A stretch of 64,000 nt of DNA from Phlebotomus papatasi (GCF_024763615.1 NC_077225.1:1302001-1366000); one strand, 5' to 3'. Positions 21,201 to 31,667 are shown, counted from the stretch's first letter. Numbers and translations are program-made. The notes: generated by a model from the letters alone, not told the origin.

Positions 21201-21960
21201 CGAATTAGTTAGTGAATTTTGAAATTCAATAACATTTTAGTCTGACAAACGATCAATTTTGGGTTGAAAATTTTTTATTTTAACATCACTATCCGTGGTG
21301 TTTATTATTCTCACGTAAGCGTTTTGATTTATTAGAGAATTAGCACAGAAAACTCCTTGAATTTCCTGTGATAAAATTATTGAATCTTCTATGGGTTTTA
21401 CTTTAATCCGTCTCACAACTTCACATCTCGACGGAATTATGAATTCATCATCATTGACATAATCGAATACAGGTAAAGAAATATTTGTTCCTTGGATATT
21501 GATAAGAAACTTCCAATTGTTATAGTCGAGAATGCAATTAAATTTTGACAAAAAGTCTCCTCCTAAAAGAACGCCTATAGCCAAAGGAAAATTGTCGTCA
21601 ACTACTTGAAAATCATGTGTTAGAGAAATTCCGTAGCCGAAATTTAAGTTTGATTGAATTTTTCCTAAAGATTTATATCGATTTTCAGCTACGCCGGAAA
21701 TAAAACAAAATTTTGAATAATCTACTTATAAATTTGTAACTAGAGAGGATTTACATAAAGATATGTCAGCTCCCGAATCTACCAAAATAACAGTAGGGAC
21801 ATTGTTGAAATTAGTTTTAATGAAAATTCCATGGGCAACATTTATTGCAAATATTCTTGATGATTCGGAATTACTTGGTGGTACATTGGGTTGTTTGAAA
21901 TTTGAGCTTGTGTATGGTGTCCGTTCTGTTGGCTTAGAGTGGGCCCATTTCCCGAGGTAA
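18270..21960 (-). pseudogene. pol of an mdg1/412-like Ty3/gypsy element, five nonsense codons
   Basis: One reading frame holds the whole pol, read from about 21960 down to the stop at 18270. It covers the protease (VDSGADIS near 21770), RT (LPFGLKISANSFQRM, YIDDIIVYG near 20610), RNase H (near 20150-19930, ending RPGTQNSADALSR) and integrase (GGHFGIIKT; catalytic D in QADLVGP, D in KTDMGKEF, E in GVVERSHR). Stops interrupt it at 21726-21728, 21237-21239, 20445-20447 and 20124-20126 (all TAA) and at 19920-19922 (TGA). I saw no frameshift. The stretch 18270-19898 is open for 542 codons. The lineage is inferred from the integrase style. The element is inactive. No LTR could be matched on either side. 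Confidence 0.88.
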
Positions 21961-22784
21961 CATAGTGAATGTTACCTCTATTGGAGTTTCTAAAACCATA
22001 ATCACGATTAGATCTTTCTCTAAAATTACCACGATTTTGCGAATTTCCGCGAATACTATAATAATTGTTATTTCCACGGCCCCTTGAATTATTACCATTG
22101 TAGGATCCGCGGGAGGATGAACCGCGATTTGTGTTGGATGTACCACGAGAAAATCCACATCTGCCTCGTGAATGCCATCGGTTTCCACGATTTTGATTGG
22201 AGTTGTGTTTTTTTAACATTAAAAACATTAGCGTCATTTTGGGGTTTTTCTGATTCTACTGCAAGACTAACTGCAACAGCAAGATTTTCCGGTCGAGAGG
22301 CTAACACAATCTCGCGCATGGGTGAATTTAACCCTTGTTTAAAAGAATTCAATCCGACTTGATCATTCAGATTGTGTATAACGGCGGAATTGGTGCTACC
22401 AAGATCTGCAATATGAAGTCTGTTCAGTTCTGCGACTAAGGATTCGATTTTTTCCGCAAACTCACTGACAGTTGATTTGTTTTGTAAAATTTTAGACAAT
22501 TCTGTTTGTATTTTTAAAGGTGTCCTATTACCTTTATAAAGACTAAACAAAACGGTTTGAAGCTCAGAAGCTTTTTCCGGGTATGCTTGAAGGCTTAATT
22601 TGTTTCTAACTTTTTGAGCTAAACGGGCTTTAACCACAAAATCAATGAATTTTATCTTTTCCTCAGTATTCGCGAGATTACGTTCATAAAGTTCGACAAT
22701 TTCTAAAAAGGAGGAAAGTTTATCATAATCTCCAGTAAATTCTGGGATTACTTTTAAGGCTTTGGTAAAATCAAAAGTTGCCAT
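21842..22784 (-). pseudogene. gag of the mdg1/412-like element, frameshifted
   Basis: Starts at ATG 22784 with MATFDFTKALKVIPEFTGD, a capsid-type opening. The first frame runs to about 22195. The RGG/RG-rich, glutamine- and asparagine-rich tail (RGRCGFSRG, GSSSRGSYNG) then continues in another frame to 21842. The switch falls in a seven-A run (coding strand) near 22205-22215, most simply a one-base indel. There is no CCHC knuckle; an RG-rich tail is a substitute RNA-binding region seen in some mdg1-group Gags. Pol follows in the next frame. Confidence 0.75.
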
Positions 22785-22821
22785 ATTTACTGTTTCTGGA
22801 TTTGAACAATTTTCATTTTCG

Positions 22822-23100
22822 TCACTGAGTGAGAGAAATTATTTCTTCTACTTTTAGTTGATCGCAGAGAGTTATACAATCTTTATAAAGTCTTTCATAA
22901 TCTGTTTTTAAACTGAAGAGTTTCAGTCTTTCATCAGGTGTGGCATGTTCGAAAGTGTCTTCATACTCCCTATCGCATTGCCTCTTATAAATTAAGGCAA
23001 GTTCTCTTTTGCTGTCAGTGTAGGATTGTTTAAAAATGCAGTTAGGACCATCCTTTTTAAGATTCCTTCTATGTTTTTCTAAATTATATATTCCTTTCAT
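22822..23100 (-). CDS. Small leader ORF of the mdg1/412-like element
   Basis: 92 codons from ATG at 23098-23100, ending 37 nt before gag. The sequence is highly charged and helical (KRELALIYKRQCDREYEDTFEH, then LKLFSLKTDYERLYKDC). 412/mdg1-type elements carry small ORFs in long leaders, which fits its position. I do not recognise a domain. It is open while pol is full of stops, but it is short enough for that to be chance. Confidence 0.45.
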   Translation of the reverse strand: MKGIYNLEKHRRNLKKDGPNCIFKQSYTDSKRELALIYKRQCDREYEDTFEHATPDERLKLFSLKTDYERLYKDCITLCDQLKVEEIISLTQ

Positions 23101-23287
23101 AAAGTAATAGTAAAAAAAATATCAATTTAGTTAAAAGAAAAAGATTACGTATACATATTAGGTGAGATTCTTAACAATCTCACCTACTATAATCCTAACA
23201 AAATCTCATGTCCTCTGATTGGCCCCAAACTTTGCCAGAATGTGTTTTGACACTTCCTGATCACGAATATATGGATGGCTAAAAACC

Positions 23288-23342
23288 GTTCCCGTCCGTC
23301 CGTCCGTCCGTCCGTCCGTCCGTCCGTCCGTCCGTCCGTCCG
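23288..23342 (+). repeat. (CCGT)n microsatellite
   Basis: About thirteen uninterrupted tetranucleotide units near the left end of the TA-flanked element. Confidence 0.9.
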
Positions 23343-23519
23343 GCCGCTCTTTGGAGCTTAACAGCTCCTAAACTAAAAGAGATATCGACTTGCGGTTTTC
23401 GGCAAAGGTTATATATCGAGTGAAAATTGCAACTTGGTGCATTGACCCCCCACCCCTCCTTCCGCCATTTTGAATACCCTCATTTTTTTGTTTTCTTAAT
23501 GGCTCCGCCCCTGTGGCAT

Positions 23520-24330
23520 CGAGCGGGCTCAAATTTTAGTATGTTATAGCTGGGCCTTAGGGCTTTCCATCAATACCAAACTTAAGATCCCCCGACCCCC
23601 CTGACCCGAGCTATAAGGGTCCAAAAAAAAATTCTTAAAATGCCCATAACTCCAGTTCTAATAGTCAGAATTTAAAAAATGGGGGCTTTTTGGAAAGCTC
23701 TCGTGAAATGCCACTTCCCCATCTAACATCGCAAGTTCAGAAAATCACCGCTAGGGGCGCTATTATTAAAAAGAACATTTTCAAATCTTAAAAGTTAAAT
23801 AACTCAAAAATTCCTTATGCAATCGGGCTGAAATTTTAGTATGTTGTAGCCGTTGATTATACCTATCAAACAAAAAAACCTTAAGTCGATCCATAACCCC
23901 TGACCCGAGCTATAAGGGATCAAAGTTCGAATATTGACCGGCCTCTATCTCCGGTTCTAATTAACATAGCGACCTAAATTTTACCTTTTTGGTTTCGTAT
24001 CGATGAGCACTTTCAGATGGAAGTTCAAAAAATCCCCATTGGTAGCGCTGCGATAGCGTCAAAATTCATCAAAATTCAAAATCATTTTTCTCAAAAATTT
24101 CTTTGTGCAAGTTAATGAAATTTTAGTATGTTGTAGTCCAGTCTAGGACGTTTCCAAAATGGTGCGTAAGTGCGCTGTGGTGTCAATAGAACCGGAGATA
24201 TGAGGGGTCAAAGTTCACAAAATTCAAAAAATCATATCTCCGGTTCTATGTGACCGATTTTTATGAATGAGGGCTTAAACGAAAGATCTCACCAAATGCT
24301 ACAACTTTCTAGAATATTTGAACTTCGTGG
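23520..24330. repeat. Three diverged modules of about 290-300 bp
   Basis: The word aaattttagtatgtt recurs near 23532, 23830 and 24117. The phrase around ccagttctaat/ccggttcta recurs near 23650, 23950 and 24240. Gacccgagctataaggg recurs near 23604 and 23904. The same order at a constant interval indicates an old tandem triplication within the element. Confidence 0.65.
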
Positions 24331-24976
24331 GACCAACACCAGGGGCGCCACAGTCGAAAAACCAATTTCAATATCACATAACCTCAATTATCTCGACTGT
24401 CGCTGAACCGATTTAGATGATTACTTCGACATAATTGTAGAGCACATTTGTCTCTACATTTCGTCCATACATCATTTTCCGCTCAGACTACGCTATCACT
24501 CAGATTTTGCCGTTTAAGTGTGAAAAAATTGATTTTTCCCATAATAACGCTTTGAAATCACTCAGATGCCAATTTGACTGCCTCTACTCCACCAAGACAC
24601 TTAAAATATGGTTTTAAACGGAAAGTCCCACAAAAGACAATAATTCTTTGATATAGTTGAAGTTCAACAAATGACTACTTGGGGACACTCTGAATGAAAA
24701 AACGAGTTAAGAAACAAAAAACCTCGCTTATCTTGACTTCTGAGTAATCGTTGAGATCATGTTCTATGGGAAAAGTATAGAGAACATTCTGGTCTACATT
24801 TCTCCCATATATTACTTTTGTGCCAGTTCATCCAAATCCTTGATATTTCGGTTTAAATACAAAATTTGTATAATTTCACGAATTTGATTCAAGATAACTG
24901 AATGGCGTCTCCCAACTTCAGCTCCAAATCGAATTTGCATGCACTCCGAATTAGCTCACGTTAAGAATCTCACCTA

Positions 24977-25613
24977 CATAAGCCGATTAGGATTATCTGT
25001 CCATTTTAATCGAATTTATAATTAGATGTAAATTCTGTATCTGGTTAATTCTTGTTTAATTTTGCAAAAAAAAATCATTTTTATTTCTTGATGAATCATT
25101 TGACCTAATTATTTGACCCAGATTTATCAATTTGCTTTGTTATTATAGTTATATGAAACGCATTGCTTTGGGTTAAGAAGTTATACAGAGGAGAAAAAAA
25201 TTATCTACATAAGTAAAAATGAACGAAGAGCGTTTCAGCTTACGATGAACTCCGCGCAGCCAAAGTCCACAAAGTCCAAAGTCGTTGCTACTTGACGTCA
25301 ATTAGTTCAGGTGCTGATCGACGAAAAATGCAAAGTGCATTTCTTTTGACGTCAATCGATGGTTCGATGATCGAAGATAGCTGAGGATTGCACTTTCCAT
25401 GTCTAGTTGACTCTGCTTCGGGTTGAAAGTCCATACTAGGGCGGTCACCTTTCGACGTGGCGATGATTATAAAATTTTCTGTTTGACATCCTTATTTTCG
25501 TAGAACATAACTGTTAACTTTTTTTTGTCACTTAAAATTTTGATTTTAATTTTTATAGTCTTTGATATTTATCAAGTCACAATGTTTTTTTTTTTATCAC
25601 TTCCCTCTTTTTT
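24977..25613. other. Probable leader of the mdg1-like element; no gene seen
   Basis: AT-rich to 25230, then mixed composition. On the minus strand a stretch near 25450-25470 reads ATCGCCACGTCGAAAGGTGACC, which resembles a primer-site region, but no LTR pair supports it. Confidence 0.3.
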
Positions 25614-25889
25614 TTAGACAATTGTGTTCGTGGATGCTCTCATTTCACTTTGCAGTTGATCATTAATCGATTTGACGAGTTTTTTCTGCAATTCTTTCCA
25701 CATCTTATAAAGTCCGCAAATTATGGCCACGGTAACTAATAAAACAACAACATTTTCTATCATTCGGATGCTGCTACCAAACGCAACTTCTTCTATATTA
25801 GCATTGCCTGTTCCACTTTGACTCAAAATATGATCATTGTTGTTGAACACGACTGTTTCTTTGTCACTTGTAGATTGTCGTCCACCCAT
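25614..25889 (-). CDS. Small membrane protein with N-myristoylation-like start
   Basis: 91 codons from ATG at 25887-25889. It begins MGGRQSTSDKE, which fits an N-myristoylation signal (Gly2, Ser6). Residues about 45-65 (VVVLLVTVAIICGLYKMW) form one predicted transmembrane segment, followed by a basic amphipathic tail. It lies upstream of the leader of the mdg1-like element on the same strand and may be that element's first small ORF. I recall similar MGG-plus-TM peptides near insect gypsy elements, but I cannot verify this. It could also be an unrelated fragment. Confidence 0.45.
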   Translation of the reverse strand: MGGRQSTSDKETVVFNNNDHILSQSGTGNANIEEVAFGSSIRMIENVVVLLVTVAIICGLYKMWKELQKKLVKSINDQLQSEMRASTNTIV

Positions 25890-25943
25890 ATTGATGAATT
25901 CACCGAGATTTACTGCACTACATGAAGTTGATGAGTATTCGGC

Positions 25944-25946
<3 letters not shown>

Positions 25947-25989
<43 letters not shown>
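25947..25989. repeat. (TA)n tract, left part
   Basis: About 21 TA units. The large-LTR element at 25990-34386 sits in this tract, which resumes at 34387. Confidence 0.92.
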
Positions 25990-25993
<4 letters not shown>

Positions 25994-26204
25994 ACGTGGG
26001 ATTCCAGAGTACCCCCACGTGTTACTTTTGCACCCTGACAAACAATTCCAAGGAAATAACACGACCAATAAGAACACTGTATAAAAATTCTTGTTATTGT
26101 ACTTTTATTTTAAAACCACCACGAACATGGGCTCTCTCGTCCTACATCGCCCCCTGCGCGTCTTTCTGCGCCTCCTACGACGCCGCCCACGCCTAGCTGA
26201 CGAG

Positions 26205-27331
26205 CTAGTGGTTGTCCTGTCCCGAGTGGTTGTCCTGTCCCGAAGCTGCTCCTCCAAAACCACCACTCGACGGGCGAACCGGACTGAGGTCTCGGAGCCC
26301 GGAGAGATCCGCTCGGGATGGGGCCGTGAGGTAGCCGAACCCGTCTGGTGGCTGATAAGGTGCCGGCTTCTTTCGCTGCGGGGAAGACTGAGGGGAAGTT
26401 GGAAACTTGGGAGCACCACGCGGCGAAGGCCAGAGGTCGGGTGATGTCTCGATGAGGATTCCTCGAGCCTCTCCGACCCGCCGGAATTGCAACCGGACGG
26501 GTATCTCCCGGGCAGGGCCCTGGATTGGCAGGGCAAAGTCCTGCCAGATGGAAAGCCTCGGCGGTCTGTCGTTGTGGCGGGCTACTTGTTGAGCTAACGA
26601 CTGGCTCCGAAAGATGGCGCGTCTCCACGGAGAGAGCTCTGGGGATGTAACTCTCCACAAAGGGGAACGGATGATTCCCCGGGTATCTGGTGAAATTTCT
26701 GCGGTTACTGAGGACGACTGGTCGTGTTTTCTCGCGTTCTCAGCCTCACCCAATTCCGTCGGATCCTCTTGGCACCCAAAATTCACAACACCTTCCTCGG
26801 CCTGTCTCCAACACTCCTCGAGAGAAGTAGAGGGGGATGACCAATCACTAGTAGGAGTCCCGGTGGTGGTTGATGAGCAAGAGGGTTCACCTTCTGGTCC
26901 CACCGACTCAGTATCGAGTCTAGAGTGTGAGCTTGTAACTTTCACCACTACTGAGGGTAGCCGCCTGGGAGGTGGTGTGTAAGAGTCTTTCTCCTCTGTC
27001 GGCACTGGAGAGGGTGTCCTTGGGGTTTTCACTAGCCGAGGGGGCTCAAAAGTCACCCTAATAGGTGGACTGCGCTGAATTGCCTCTCTCCTATTCTGCT
27101 GGGCCCTTTCACGCTCCTGTTGCCTCTTCTTCTTGACGCTTCTCCTTGTGGTTCCGCCGGGAGTTTGGTGGGAGATTGGATCAGTGGGATGATGTTTCCT
27201 CTGGAGGGCCCAGGTTGATCTGAGCTCACCGTTCCTTGCCTCCCAGCCTCTTCTCTCCTCTGCCGGAAGTACCGCAATCTCCGCAGCCTCTTCCTAACTT
27301 TCCAAATTCCTTGGTGTTGCCTCCTGTCCAT
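26205..27331 (-). pseudogene. LTR ORF, 3' LTR copy, frameshifted
   Basis: The same ORF as 32503-33636. The absence of 7 bp at about 27144 shifts the frame after residue 64, so it now reads as an N-terminal piece (27331-27053, which runs on out of frame) and a 283-codon piece ending at 26205. Since both LTRs are copied from one template at insertion, the indel arose afterwards. Confidence 0.75.
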
Positions 27332-27404
27332 GCACTGGCGGGATTCTGTCAGGAGAATTTCCTCACGGATGGCACGATGGGACGGATCTTTCTACCAAAG
27401 GGTG

Positions 27405-27775
27405 ATGGAAGACGGATGGCAGGCGAGAATCAGCGCCGTGAACCACCAGCAGTGTGAATGAAATGGCAGGCGGAACTTCAGCGCCGTGAACCAATGTGGA
27501 TGAGCGAGATGGCAGGCGGAATCACAGCCACCCGAGCGAGACAGCTAGCCCTGCCGAAAGAACAGTTGGTGCAGCTCTTGCTACGGCAGTGGAAGGAGGA
27601 TGGCAGACGAGAATCAGCGCCGTGAACCAGCGAGTGTAACTGAGAGAGATGGTAGGCGAATATCTATGCACCGTAAACCACTCTCAACACTTACTCAGCA
27701 ACTCCGTCTCTCGACAGAGTCTCAGGGCTTGTTTGGCAGGCGAGAATAATGCAATGCACCATGAACCAATTTTAA
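27405..27775 (-). repeat. Degenerate repeats in the LTR, 3' LTR copy
   Basis: A motif of about 30 bp built on atggcaggcg...agcgccgtgaacca occurs near 27416, 27464, 27510 (partial), 27601, 27649 and 27737. On the element strand these lie between the LTR start and the LTR ORF, in the expected U3 position. Confidence 0.7.
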
Positions 27776-28081
27776 CGAGAACCCAGGCGAGTGTAACTAT
27801 TGCTGTGACGTCGACACCTTTTGGGGGCCGGCAAAATGTGGTGTTCGCATGAATTTTAACTTTAATTTAAAAAATGTATTTAAATTCTCTTACGAGGAAT
27901 TTTATAATTTTAAAGTTGAAAAAAAATGTTTTAGATGATTGGGGGAAAGTGTTGGAAATATTTGTAGAGCGTCTCACCCATATATCGATTATTACTTAAT
28001 TAAATTGTGTAATTTTTTACCCATACCATCAATAAAGAACTAAATTTAAACTTAAATTTTATTTTTCTATTGTTCGCCACA

Positions 28082-28092
28082 CTCTCCCCGGT
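28082..28092 (-). promoter_or_regulatory. Polypurine tract
   Basis: The element strand reads CCGGGGAGAG directly before the TGTGG start of the 3' LTR. Confidence 0.75.
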
Positions 28093-30483
28093 TTAAGTCT
28101 GATCGTCCCGATCAGGAAGAACACCCCGATAAGGGGCAAGGCGATCTATATGGACTACTTTGAATCTCCCATGGTCGTTTCTAATCCGGAAAACGACATC
28201 ATTGCGTCTCTCAACTATGGTATATGGGCCTTCCCAATTGGATTGCAATTTTGGGCTTCGCCCTCTCCTTCTTTTAGGATTATAAACCCACACTTTGTCA
28301 TCAACTTGGAAACCTCTAGGGCGTGCACTACGATCGTAGCGTATTTTCATGCAATTCGCAGTCTTCTTTAAGAGTTCCGTGGCACTTTCATGAATAATGT
28401 CCAGCCTTCTTCGAAGTTCATCCGTGTAAGCAACGGGCTCTTCAGCATTACCCGCCTTACCATATTTCAAATCCACCGGTAGGCGAAGCTCTCTGCCCAA
28501 CATCATAACGGCCGGTGTGAATACAGTGGATTCGTGCATGGCACTTCGGTAAGCCAGTCCGAATAAGGGAAGTAACACGTCCCAATCACTCTGATTGTCC
28601 TGGACAAATTTGGAAAGATATTCCATAATGGTTCTATTTGCCCTCTCGACCATTCCATCAGATTGGGGGTGCAATGGCGTGGTTCTCGTGCGCTCCATTC
28701 CCAGAACTTTCATTACTTCCGCGACCAATTCGGACTCAAAATTCCTTCCTTGATCGGAGTGGATCTCTCTGGGCACACCAAATCGACACACCACCTGGTT
28801 CACGAGGGCATCAGCTACTTCCACGGCTGACTGGTCCACCAAGGGAAAAAGCTCTGGCCACTTGGTGAAGTAATCCATCACAACCAATATGTACCGGTTG
28901 CCACGAGGCGTCCTCGGGAGGGGACCGAGAATGTCCATTGCTAACCTCTCCCACGGGACTCCTGACACCATTGGGTGCAAACAACCTCGGGTTCTTCGTT
29001 GGGGTCCCTTTTTGGCTTCACAGATATTGCAGTTCTTACAATGCTCCTCCACTGCTGCCCGACTTCCCGGAAAAAAGAACCTCTCCCTCAATTTTTTTAA
29101 GGTTTTTGTAACACCAAAATGACCACCACTAGAACTGTCATGGAGCTCTCTCAGGACACGGTTTACCATGGATGGAGGGAGGACCAACAATTTCCGCGAT
29201 AGTTCAGGCTCATCAGCCTCCCAAATGTACCACAGACATTCATCTTCCCAACAAAGGGACTGAAAGACGCCCCAATAATTTTTCAGAGCGACTGGAGCAG
29301 GAGACACCGTTTCCCATGCAGGTCTGGCCCCAGCCTGCACCCAATTAATCACTTCTCGTAGGATTGGGTCCTTCATCTGCTCCCTCTGTATTTCCTGTGT
29401 TTCTCCGGATTCCAAAGTTACGGCTGCAATCGCAACATCAGTCCCCTCTTTCTCATCTATGCGATGACAATGACCACAGTTCTCCTCATAGCACGGTCGG
29501 CGAGAAAGACAGTCCGCATTAGAGTGAACTCGTCCAGGACGGTGCTGAATGGCGTAATCATATTGCTCGAGCCGTTCTAGCCATCTTGCCATTTGTCCTT
29601 CTGGATTCTTTAAACTCAAGATCCATTTCAGGCTAGCGTGGTCGCTCCGAATCACAAAATGACGTCCATAAAGCCAATGGTGAAAGTGCACCACGGCTTT
29701 CACTATAGCCAAGAGCTCCCGTCGAGTGACACAATAATTTCGTTCAGTCCTAGACAATGCCTGACTGTAATATGCAATGACCCGCTCTTCACTATCCTGA
29801 ACCTGGTGCAGCACCGCTCCAACCCCAACAGCACTGGCATCGCAATCCAAAACAAAGAGTCCCTCGGAACGCGGATATGCCAGTACTGGGCTGGTCACTA
29901 GTGAGCCCTTCAACCTCTCAAAAGCATCTTGGCACTCCTGTGTCCAACGGAAACTCACATGCTTTTCTGTGAGACGATGAAGGGGCCTTGCCTTATCCGC
30001 AAAGGCAGGCACAAATTTCCGGTAGTAAGAGCACAATCCCAGGAACTGTCTCACCTGTCTCTTAGTAATGGGAATAGGCCATGTCGCGATTGCTGAAAGT
30101 TTATCCGGATCTGCTTTTACTCCTCCCTCTGACACTAGATGACCCAGAAATGCCACTTCTTTTTGGAAGAAAGTACATTTCTTCGGAGCCAGCTTAAGAT
30201 TCGCGGCCTTTAGTCTCTTAAATACCTCTCGCAGCTTATTCACCCCATCATCAATGCTCTTACTGTAGACAATAACATCATCCAGGTAGATAAGACATGT
30301 ATCACCCTGAAGACCCTTGAAGACTGCTGCCATTAGTCGTTCAAAGGTGGCGGGTGCATTTGTAAGGCCAAAAGGCATCACTTGGAACTGGTATAGGCCA
30401 CGGCCGGTAGTAAATGCTGTTTTCTCCTTATGGGTTGGCTCCATCTCTACCTGCCAATACCCACTCTGAACATTCGGTGGCAC
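28093..30483 (-). pseudogene. pol of the Osvaldo/Ulysses-like element, N-terminally truncated
   Basis: An uninterrupted frame of 796 codons starting inside the RT domain at QSGYWQVEM. The first codons come from the adjoining hairpin, so there is no true start. YLDD is at about 66-69, RNase H CDAS near 214 and RRELLAI near 255. The integrase zinc region begins HDSSSGGHFG with CKNCNIC near 483-489. Catalytic D517, D577 and E613 show the D,D35E spacing. The C-terminus (PKRRRGRSPKLQSNWEGPY) is a GPY/F-type domain. The stop lies 11 bp before the 3' LTR, so there is no room for env. What remains looks functional in sequence but lacks the protease and the first RT motifs. Confidence 0.9.
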
Positions 30484-30793
30484 TAGGTGAAAATAATATA
30501 AGAAAATTGAAGAAATAAAACGAAAATGCGATAAACGGTGAGCAAAAAAACTGTACGAAAAACGGTAGCAAAAAAAAATCCTACAGTTTTTTGCTCACCG
30601 TTTATCGCATTTTCGCTTTATTTATTCAATTTTCTTATATTATTTTCACCACGAAAATGCGATAAACGGTGAGCAAAAAAACTGTACGAAAAACTGTAGC
30701 AAAAAAAAATCCTACAGTTTTTTGCTCACCGTTTATCGCATTTTCGCTTTATTTATTCAATTTTCTTATATTATTTTCACCTAGTGCCACCGA
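30474..30793. repeat. Nested perfect hairpins at the rearrangement junction
   Basis: Outer arms TCGGTGGCACTAGGTGAAAA at the left and its reverse complement at the right enclose two head-to-tail copies of a palindrome. Unit 1 spans 30486-30650; unit 2 repeats it from about 30651 to 30782, lacking its first 45 bases. The arm core cgataaacggtgagcaaaaa pairs with tttttgctcaccgtttatcg within each unit. The structure abuts the broken RT coding sequence exactly. Confidence 0.88.
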
Positions 30794-31424
30794 GTATGAG
30801 ACAAGGTAATATCGTAATGGAAAATTTGCGTAAGAATTGCAATGAAAATGCGTAAATCAACGAAATACGGTGAGGGCTTTGACGGTGACGGTGAGCATTT
30901 TACTGTCAATGTGATTCTGCCCTTAATGTTAAAATTCCACAGAGTAATAAAAGGAAATGCGTGAAAGGGCATTGTTCACAAAAATCTCCAAACTCACACG
31001 GGGGAGACTGCATTTCTCACTAATTTTGTTCCGGATAGGAACATGCCTTTTCTATTGTTACTGTTAACGCGGGTACGTTAAATACAATTAATTTGAAGTT
31101 AATGAATGCAAGTTCGGTCGGGTTGGAGGGGAAAGATACGCAGCCAGTTCTGAAAGACTACTGCGTACCCTTTCTCTCCCTTTTCTACTAGTCAGTGCGT
31201 CTCCAAAGCTCAAGTTGCGCGAACATTTTGCTTGCCTCATGGTTAAAAGTTTATAAAGAAAAAAGTGAGAAAAAATAAATTAAATTAAATTCAAATAAAA
31301 TAAAAGTTGATATCAAGCGTAAAGTGCTGTTTTTATTAGTTGAAAGTGTGGTGTTGGCGGAGTGGATCTTCCTGCAAAAAAGTAGTTTTTTTCGCCCTTC
31401 TCCCCGAATTGGGATTCTTGTTAA
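30794..31424. other. Foreign DNA within the large-LTR element; no gene seen
   Basis: Noncoding DNA that replaces gag/protease/RT sequence. It includes the 131-bp direct repeat (30923-31053). The stretch 31060-31240 is GC-richer, followed by an A-rich run and a pyrimidine-plus-attgcag end that could be a splice acceptor near 31430. Confidence 0.4.
30923..31053 (+). repeat. 131-bp direct repeat, copy inside the large-LTR element
   Basis: I see no difference from 34544-34674. Starts ttaatgttaaaattccacag and ends acatgccttttct; sequences diverge abruptly on both sides. Confidence 0.85.
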
Positions 31425-31667
31425 TTGCAGGTAAAGGAAATCTCCCCAACATTTTTTGGCCCATCGATCCTCAAGGAAGGAACTTCAGCGACCTGGAAAT
31501 CTTCCACAAATTTGCTGGTGTCCACTGGATTAACGTTCGACGTCATTCCACCTTACATTTGCGACTTATACAATGCCTGCATCACTTTCTCTTTTTTCCC
31601 TGACGATTGGAAGCATGCAATTGTTCCTCCAATTCCGAAAACTTCTAAACCTACTCTCGTTAGTGAA
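31425..31667 (+). pseudogene. Fragment of a LINE reverse transcriptase
   Basis: The plus-strand frame reads DVIPPYICDLYNACITFSFFPDDWKHAIVPPIPK (given in part), the standard motif preceding RT motif 1 of CR1/Jockey-type LINEs (few residues, FP..WK.A.V.PIPK). It ends at the junction with gag near 31667. It is too short to classify and is part of the material that replaced the centre of the large-LTR element. Confidence 0.6.

Larger units (their letters stand above)
23161..24974. mobile_element. TA-flanked noncoding element with modular internal repeats
   Basis: Terminal inverted repeats GGTGAGATTCTTAAC (23161-23175) and GTTAAGAATCTCACC (24960-24974) are flanked by TA on both sides (23159-23160 and 24975-24976), suggesting Tc1/mariner-type target choice. 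No ORF is present. Inside are a (CCGT)n tract and about three diverged modules of 290-300 bp. It interrupts the leader of the mdg1-like element, so it is younger than that element. Confidence 0.65.
25990..28081 (-). repeat. 3' LTR (2092 bp)
   Basis: Matches 32288-34386 almost base for base. It lacks 7 bp present near 33448-33455 of the other LTR, which breaks the LTR ORF here. Confidence 0.92.

Noticed and set aside
26105..26658. Long opposite-strand and shifted frames in the 2.1-kb LTRs (143, 182, 117 and 122 codons)
   Set aside because: GC-rich shadow frames of the LTR ORF; they are kept only because the two LTRs are identical.
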